Of a DNA stretch of 64,000 nucleotides, positions 58,618-64,000 are shown in pieces. Source of the stretch: Cladocopium goreaui (Eukaryota > Sar > Dinophyceae > Suessiales > Symbiodiniaceae); NCBI GenBank assembly GCA_947184155.2, contig CAMXCT020000368.1, positions 102,001-166,000 of the forward strand. The letters run 5' to 3'. Below the pieces are notes generated by a model that worked only from the letters and a program-made list of their open reading frames with translations, was not told the DNA's origin and did no database searches. Made by a program: the position numbers and the translations under genes. How positions within the stretch are numbered: the stretch's first letter is position 1; the number at the start of each line of letters is the position of its first letter.

Positions 58618-59362
58618 ATCCAGTAATGTAAGACCATCATTAATATACAATAGTTATCAATAATTACCACCATTCTTGCTACTAGACCAATAACTATCAC
58701 CATGAATAATACCAACTTTCATAGGTTTTTTGTTCCATGAAATAACATATTTTGGATTAATCATAGAATTCAAATGGTGGTTTCCTAAAATAGGGTTATC
58801 CCCAAATCATCCATTTGTAGATGGATTTTCCATGAACTACACCATCCAGCGAGCTTTTTGGGTGACCCGACCCGACCCAGGTGACCCGACCCTTAGGTGA
58901 GCCATGAAGAAAGTAGCCTGGTTGGTTGTTGTAACCCATAGATATGGGAATACCATGAGAATATCATGGGGGAAGACCATATAAACGTGATTTATATGAT
59001 ATGAACCAATCGAAATGCCCAACTGTTGATTGGTTATTCAATGGGGATTTCACCATCAACATATGGAATCTCATAAGGAAAATTCATGGAGAATATATTG
59101 ATAAATGATTCTTGATCGGTTCTGAACTAGGGAGGTTTTTGGTGATGAATTAACCCTGGGGAAACGTATCAACCAACTCCTACAATGAGATGGGAAAAAA
59201 ATGTGTGTTTTCAATGGCTCAGGTGATGGGCTTTGTCCCCGATTCTTGGGGTGATCGTTTTTTTGTGCACCCAGTCCTCGGATTGAGATTGACATCTTGA
59301 AATTCATGAGGATCCAAAAATGGATCCATTATGAGATGGACCAGAAACATCCAGAAACCATA
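58618..59362. other. G-like fragments, no supported gene
   Basis: TGGTGGTTTCCTAAAATAGGG...TTATCCCC at 58773-58870 followed by GACCCGACCCAGGTGACCCG. Otherwise no convincing frame. Confidence 0.35.
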
Positions 59363-59464
59363 CCCTCTGGTAAACGTTTACATAACTATGGAAAATCACC
59401 ATTTTTCATGGGAAAATCCACTATAAATGGCCATGTTCAATAGCTATGTTAAATTACCAGAGGG
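59363..59464. mobile_element. Family A element
   Basis: TA-CCCTCTGGTAAACGTTTAC...TAGCTATGTTAAATTACCAGAGGG-TA. Confidence 0.9.
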
Positions 59465-59761
59465 TATATTAAATCATTTTTGAAGATCATGGCACATAAA
59501 TTATTGTGGCTGGTATCCCCATTTAGCACCCGGTATGATCCTCCAAGTCCGCGCTGCTGTACTGATTTGTTGTGGGAATTACATATTTAAACCATGTAAA
59601 TACGCCATTGCATGGACCTACAATGTTTCTTCTATGTCATTGCATGTTTCATTGCAATGTCAACCATTTGCCATTTGCCACACACACACACACACGCAAC
59701 AAACAAGAAAACAAGATAAAGAAGTTCTAGGAGACCTGTTCCGGGGTAGGGGGAAGGGGGG

Positions 59762-60052
59762 GTGGACCCGTCCACAAACAAAAAAGCAGAAAACAAACAG
59801 TTTCAGGAGACCTGCTTTGGGGCGTGGGGGTGTCTCTGCATATGCTGTCTAAGCAAAAATGATGTCAATGATCCTCCTCCGCCAATGCACGATTTTTCCC
59901 AGAAGTACTATGTAGTCAATGTAGTCTCCTTTTGCCACTGGCTTCACTCAGGAGACGTTGCTGTATATTGCAACTCGTCAAGGTCCCAGCAAATCGCAGG
60001 AAGGGAACGCCATTTAAGCCATCCTACCTGGGATGTGTATCCTCTGACTTAA
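59762..60052 (+). CDS. Candidate coding segment
   Basis: Open frame of 96 codons, best in its second half: SKNDVNDPPPPMHDFSQK...YYVVNVVSFCHWLHSGDV...SQQIAGRERHLSHPTWD, ending TAA. A second frame (59535-59849, KEVLGDLFRGRGKGGW...) overlaps its start. A (CA)n tract lies at 59679-59696. No family recognised. Confidence 0.35.
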   Translation: MDPSTNKKAENKQFQETCFGAWGCLCICCLSKNDVNDPPPPMHDFSQKYYVVNVVSFCHWLHSGDVAVYCNSSRSQQIAGRERHLSHPTWDVYPLT

Positions 60053-60173
60053 TGGCATGATGTTTGATGATGGGGATATAACATGAGTTAACCATCAAAA
60101 AATATGGGGATATATGATATATATACACATAGAATTGATAGGTATGATGGTTGATGATGTTTGATGATGTTTG

Positions 60174-60323
60174 ATGATGATACTCTTTGATATTCCATCG
60201 GATGAATTGAAACCTGTGGTCCCAGCTGAGATCGCGAGATCGCCTGAGGATAGCTGCGATGACACTACTGATGACCTTGAAACTGGGCAGTTTGAACATC
60301 TGTTGACCATCTCCAGCACATGA
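60174..60323 (+). CDS. Candidate terminal exon, acidic
   Basis: Frame MMILFDIPSDELKPVVPA...EIARSPEDSCDDTTDDLE...QFEHLLTISST and TGA, rich in GNN codons. Preceded by TGATGATGTTTGATGATG repeats. No family recognised. A minus frame through the same DNA is a shadow. Confidence 0.45.
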   Translation: MMILFDIPSDELKPVVPAEIARSPEDSCDDTTDDLETGQFEHLLTISST

Positions 60324-60326
60324 GCT

Positions 60327-60475
60327 ATGGTCAATACTCATGGTTAATAACCATTAATAGGGGCTAGTCATCCAATGGTTCATAGGGATTTCTAATAACC
60401 ATTATAAAGATCCTTATTGTGGATGGGATGCCTATCAACCATATAGTGAGTATTGACCATGGACCATGGCTCACA
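60327..60475. mobile_element. Family P element
   Basis: CTATGGTCAATACTCATGG at the left and ATAGTGAGTATTGACCATGG at the right are inverted. The interior matches 46409-46545. Confidence 0.7.
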
Positions 60476-60639
60476 TGTTGATCATGCTGGAGAACATGCT
60501 GGAGACTACTTTTTCTTTATACTTGTTTGGGCGGGGTTAGAGTGCCCTTACAGTCATGGCTAAAAAAGCCAGTTCTAAATGGTATTCTAACTCCTATAAC
60601 TAGTTGGTCATATGTTGGTTATATATCAATGAAAGAAGC

Positions 60640-60830
60640 CAGTTATCACTGCTAAGAGCCATAATTGTAGATTCTTGGATTGCATTTCATCAGAAACTTG
60701 GTTTCATGTTGCAAATTTGTAAGAAACTTGAACGGGCTGATGGAAGGCGACTCCGCACTGGACAAGTAAGAGGTTGGTATTTTTGGCATCGGAGAACCAG
60801 ACTTATCACTTCAAGATGCTTTACAATGTG
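60640..60830 (+). CDS. Candidate exons before a family M element
   Basis: Frame LSLLRAIIVDSWIAFHQK...FMLQICKKLERADGRRL to GGACAA|GTAAGAGG, then GIFGIGEPDLSLQDALQ or ASENQTYHFKMLYN up to TACAAT|GTGGGCC, the M left TIR. Downstream of M a short MTDDLVIW frame runs into the family H donor TGG|GTATGG. Frames are plausible, but the joins are not uniquely in phase. Confidence 0.35.
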
Positions 60831-60962
60831 GGCCCCCCCGCTACGTTATGTTTGTTGGTTTATAAGCCCCTCTATATCAAGTTCCTTCGAACTACCATAA
60901 ACCCAACAGTTATTGCGTTTATGTTCACCAACTTGGCTATCGAACGGGGGCCCCACATTGTA
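60822..60962. mobile_element. Family M element (C-related)
   Basis: TACAATGTGGGCCCCCCCG...TATGTTTGTTGGTTTATAAG...CGAACGGGGGCCCCACATTGTA. Confidence 0.75.
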
Positions 60963-60985
60963 AGTATGACAGATGACCTAGTTAT

Positions 60986-61091
60986 CTGGGTATGGGTCAA
61001 TACCTATTAATACCATTTTTAGGGGAATGACCATCCATTTACCAGCTATTTTGATGTTCACCAGGGGGATAGGGTTTTGACCCATCCCCAT
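60986..61091. mobile_element. Family H element
   Basis: CTGGGTATGGGTCAATACC...CCATTTACCAGCTATTTTGATG...GGTTTTGACCCATCCCC. Confidence 0.8.
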
Positions 61092-61765
61092 CTACTTTCT
61101 TCCACAACAGGACAAGCAAGGCAACTGGCAATGGCGTTTTCCCGTGGCGTTCGATTGAATCATCTAGCGGAAGAGCGTGCGATTGGATGGTGTCGCGAAT
61201 CGTAGTATTGATTTGTTGCTGTTTGTTTTGCACTACTACTACAATTCGCTGGTCAATACGAAGTGGATTTTGTACTAATTGATTTAGCGAATTGATTTGT
61301 TTTGCAAGCCATTTTTTTCTTTATCTCCAATCTATTCTAAGGTTCCGTCCCTATCAGGGAGGATGATGCAAATGGATGCAAATGGGCTTTTGTCTGTCTT
61401 AGAGGACCATCACCATCTCAAATTCAGGGCTGCAAATAATACTATGTGGTGGATTGTCCAATGCTCACGGCCAGTTCTGTGTTTGAATTGTTTTGAATGA
61501 TTTGTTTCTTACTCTGTCTCAGCCAGTGGCTGCACTTTAAACTTTCTGTCTTTGGTCCAGCGTAGCGCATGTAAATACATCAAAGGAAACATGCCTTGTC
61601 ATCATTGGGGGTCCTTGAAATCGCATATGAAATCGCCACGAGTCCCTAAATATATGCTTTGGTTCCTCCTAGTTCTTAGATAACATTGACAAATAGTTAC
61701 AGTAACCCCGTCAAATTGTAGGAAAACACAGGAAATTTGGAGAAATCAGTCCACTAATGGATTGT
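61092..61765. other. No supported gene
   Basis: Frames of 64-67 codons occur on both strands without bias. Family-free DNA. Confidence 0.35.
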
Positions 61766-61775
61766 GACATTCCCA

Positions 61776-61940
61776 TATATATATATACATTATATATATA
61801 CATTATATATATATATACATTATATATATACATTATATATATATACATTATATATATACATTATATATATACATTATATATACATTATATATACATTATA
61901 TATATACATTATATATATACATTATATATATATATGTATA
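61776..61940. repeat. (TATATATACAT)n microsatellite
   Basis: ATATATACATTAT repeated about 14 times. Confidence 0.97.
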
Positions 61941-62159
61941 TTGGTTGGTACATGTTAGTATAAACCCCGAACTAATTTGGTGCTCCACAGTTGTTGCCCT
62001 GAAGCATTGCTCAGATTGCTCAGACAACTTCCATTTAAGTGATATAACCACCGACATTTATAAGATCCAGAAGTGCAAACACCAAATCAAAAAAAGGTGA
62101 TACTTCACCAAACCAAGCCATGGTCATTTTCCCATTTAACTATCATGTATCCCAAATGT

Positions 62160-62243
62160 TTTTCCTGAAAAGGGGGTACCCCAAATCATCCATTTGTTTT
62201 TGAGATTTTCCATTATAAACCATCCATTTTGGGTATCCCCAGT
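62160..62243. mobile_element. Family G element, partial
   Basis: TTCCTGAAAAGGGGGTACCCC...AAACCATCCATTTTGGGTATCCCC. Confidence 0.6.
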
Positions 62244-62329
62244 TGTTTCTGTTGGTTTACAAACCCATGAATATGTCATTTCCATGTTTTTCCCCATTTA
62301 CCCATCGTCATTTTCCCATTGAGCTGTCA

Positions 62330-62500
62330 TTTATCCAAGGATACGGGTCTTGGCTTTGTGCTCCCTGCCGAGCAGTGCCAGTCCTATGGACAATGCTTGG
62401 CGGTCTTGGCGGTGTCGCTTGGTCGCAAAAAATGTGGTGTTTGAGTGGAAGAAACGTGCAGTTATGTCCCTTAACAGATGAGAAAGTGATGTCAAAATGA
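62330..62500 (+). CDS. Weak exon-like patch
   Basis: Frame YGSWLCAPCRAVPVLWTM...GGLGGVAWSQKMWCLSG... open to TGA 62498; the minus strand is open too. No product recognised. Confidence 0.2.
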   Translation, partial: FIQGYGSWLCAPCRAVPVLWTMLGGLGGVAWSQKMWCLSGRNVQLCPLTDEKVMSK

Positions 62501-62811
62501 TGGGAAATCACCAAATAATGGGATTATAGTTGACTGATTTCATGATAGAACCTTAGTTATAGGAGTGATTTCATCCCATTTATACCTGTTCAGGGCCATA
62601 ACTGTGTCAACCGGACCACCCCCAATTGCGCCAATGAATCTGGAAAATCGGTACCGCCGCCATGCTATTGGCAGCCAACAGTTCAAGCCCCAGGAGGCCA
62701 AGGACATGCCTTGCTCCCCGTCCCTTCTTCCTAGGATGCCTTGAGCTCCTTTTGAATCTTTGTTTTGTTGTAATACTGGAAACTAGTACTAGTTATCATT
62801 GTTATTGCTGG

Positions 62812-62870
62812 GAGTAGTAGCAGCAGTAGTAGTAGTAGTAGTAGGAGGAGTAGTAGTAGTAGTAGTAGCG
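62812..62870. repeat. (AGT)n microsatellite
   Basis: AGTAGTAGTAG with AGC and AGG interruptions. Confidence 0.95.
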
Positions 62871-64000
62871 ATAAGACGCTTCATATCTTTGCGGTTGGTT
62901 TCGATGCATGATCCTCTCAGCTCCTTTTTCTAGTCTGGCAGGATGCTTTGAGCTTCTTCTGGTTTCTCCTTTTGCTGGAATACTAGTACTAATACATGCG
63001 AGCAGCAATTAGTAGCAGTAGCAGTAGATTAAGCAGACAATTATTGCCTAATAGGAACACAGAGCTTGGAGACAGAGGAACACTTATAATATAATTACTG
63101 CAATCATGTCATTTGTTGGTAACGGATTTGTGGACAAAGTTCGGTGATGCTTGGTGTTTCGCCATGATTCGTTTTGTTTTTGTTAAATGGTAGAATGCCA
63201 TTGCTATTTTTGAGATTACCCATTGCGATCACAACAATCGGTTGATGTACTTGGGATTATATTTACCACGTAATTTGGTGCCAACTGCGCATACCAACTC
63301 ATGCAAACATGTAGGTCTTTCAATAGTACCTGCCAATTGCTACAGTTGACCTTGATATTCATGTGTGTACAAATCGAAATTACGCTAGTGCTTTGGGCAA
63401 ATGACGTTGTACGTGCATTTTCTCCATCGTTTTGGTATGTACGTATGCATGTTACAGAATGTTGTTTTGCGATTACACAGTCTATACATATACTATTGAA
63501 AGTACTTTAGCTTGAGACAACATGTATTGATATATGTCATAATAGGCATTGATAAGCCATGACAAATCTTCTGCTTTTCCTCATGGCATATGGCAAAAAC
63601 ATTTCCCATGTTTTTTCCACAGTTAAAGCCCCTTTGAACGGTTATAACTGGTTCAAACAATTTCAGTGTCGGTGATAATTTTCACCAACTATAGTTGCAG
63701 GATGTTTTTTTTCATCTTGTGTTGCATCCCATTTAAGGCCCTCTTAAGGGCCAGAACTGCAAATGCCAAATCTGATGATGCATGTCAATAGGTCAATAGA
63801 CATTTACATTTTCCATGTTTCCCATTGACCCATGGTCATTTTCCCTCTATAAGGCCCATGTTTGTTTTTTCATTTTCGATTGTCCCATTTACATATTGGT
63901 GATAGTGTGTTGTAATGATATCCCATTATCATCCCCAATCAGATGTAATACTAGTTATCAGTGAATCAGTGGTACATTTTTTAGTCTAGATTCTACATTC
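62871..64000. other. No supported gene
   Basis: Single-copy AT-rich DNA; GGATGCCTTGAGCTCC...TTTTGCTGGAATACTAGTAC echoes suggest an old duplication of 62730-62790 at 62938-63000. No convincing frame to the window end. Confidence 0.4.

Noticed and set aside
1..64000. Dinoflagellate spliced-leader gene or relict leader sequences
   Set aside because: I looked for the conserved leader core (TTTTGGCTCAAG) by eye and did not find it; an exact search would be needed to be sure.
1..64000. tRNA and rRNA genes
   Set aside because: No A/B-box pair in a plausible cloverleaf or rRNA-like core was noticed by eye; a covariance-model scan would be decisive.

Overview
The window looks like nuclear DNA of a dinoflagellate, most likely a Symbiodiniaceae-type core dinoflagellate. 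This is inferred from overall character, since no marker gene is present. The supporting features are very sparse coding sequence cut into small exons, huge tandem arrays, a GCGTGGCAGGCGTGGCA-type array of a kind I associate with Symbiodinium data, a LINE tail of the type common in these genomes, and hundreds of bases of short inverted-repeat elements between and inside genes. No rRNA, tRNA, CRISPR, bacterial operon or spliced-leader gene was recognised.

The main content is a set of short (about 65-210 bp) inverted-repeat families scattered through almost the whole window. I name them here by their ends. A = TA-CCCTCTGGTAA...TTACCAGAGGG-TA. B = CTGGTTGGTGG...CCACCAACCAG. C = CTACAAGGTGGTGCCCCC and inverse. 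D = GTTTGTCTGAAAATAGGG. E = TCAGGATCC...GGAGGTAC. F = TGGATGGTTGCGAAATCC. G = GGAGGTTTCCT...GGGGGTACCCC. H = GGTATGGGTCAA...TTTTGACCCATCC. L, M, P, Q and R are smaller families. They resemble MITEs: ends are inverted, A has a TA target duplication shown by nested copies, and some copies sit inside other copies. Several copies are also spliceosomal introns. The TIR supplies the 5' site (CTG|GT, GAG|GT, AAG|GT) and the 3' site (CCAGAG|GG, CCAACCAG|), and removing the element joins two open frames. The best cases are family A at 11.55, 19.35, 37.46 and 47.38 kb and family B at 14.34 and 37.58 kb. This is the pattern called introners or introner elements. In every family A case I could read, the intron lies in the same phase and the TIR footprint is translated (usually T-L-W or P-A-W).

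Layout. 0-1.8 kb: simple repeats and a 41-bp tandem array. 1.8-11 kb: MITE-rich DNA with isolated exon-like islands on both strands. 11.19-11.83 kb: a small three-exon plus-strand gene model. 12.3-21.3 kb: a run of plus-strand exon-like islands, a LINE 3' fragment (19.5-19.9 kb) and a 184-bp tandem duplication. 22.4-23.8 kb: minisatellite and a 214-bp array. 24-30.5 kb: more exons, including one resembling S5 of a voltage-gated K+ channel (28.12-28.28 kb). 31.5-33.0 kb: two tandem arrays. 34.06-35.0 kb: a 947-bp non-autonomous transposon inside a family A copy. 36.98-37.76 kb: the 3' end of a K+-channel-like gene (S6 exon plus three small exons separated by introners). 38.05-40.54 kb: a 2.5-kb element with TIRs. 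40.5-45.5 kb: an AT-rich minisatellite and an 81-bp array with a 170-bp higher-order repeat. 45.5-64 kb: MITE-rich DNA with several convincing exons (47.2, 48.0, 50.7, 54.0, 55.0, 55.4, 56.8-57.3, 60.2 kb).

Most coding calls are single exons recognised by open frame, splice signals, GC content and a GNN-codon bias judged by eye. Products are mostly unknown. Exon boundaries and gene linkage need transcript data. Dinoflagellate introns can use GT, GC or GA donors, so some boundaries may be off.
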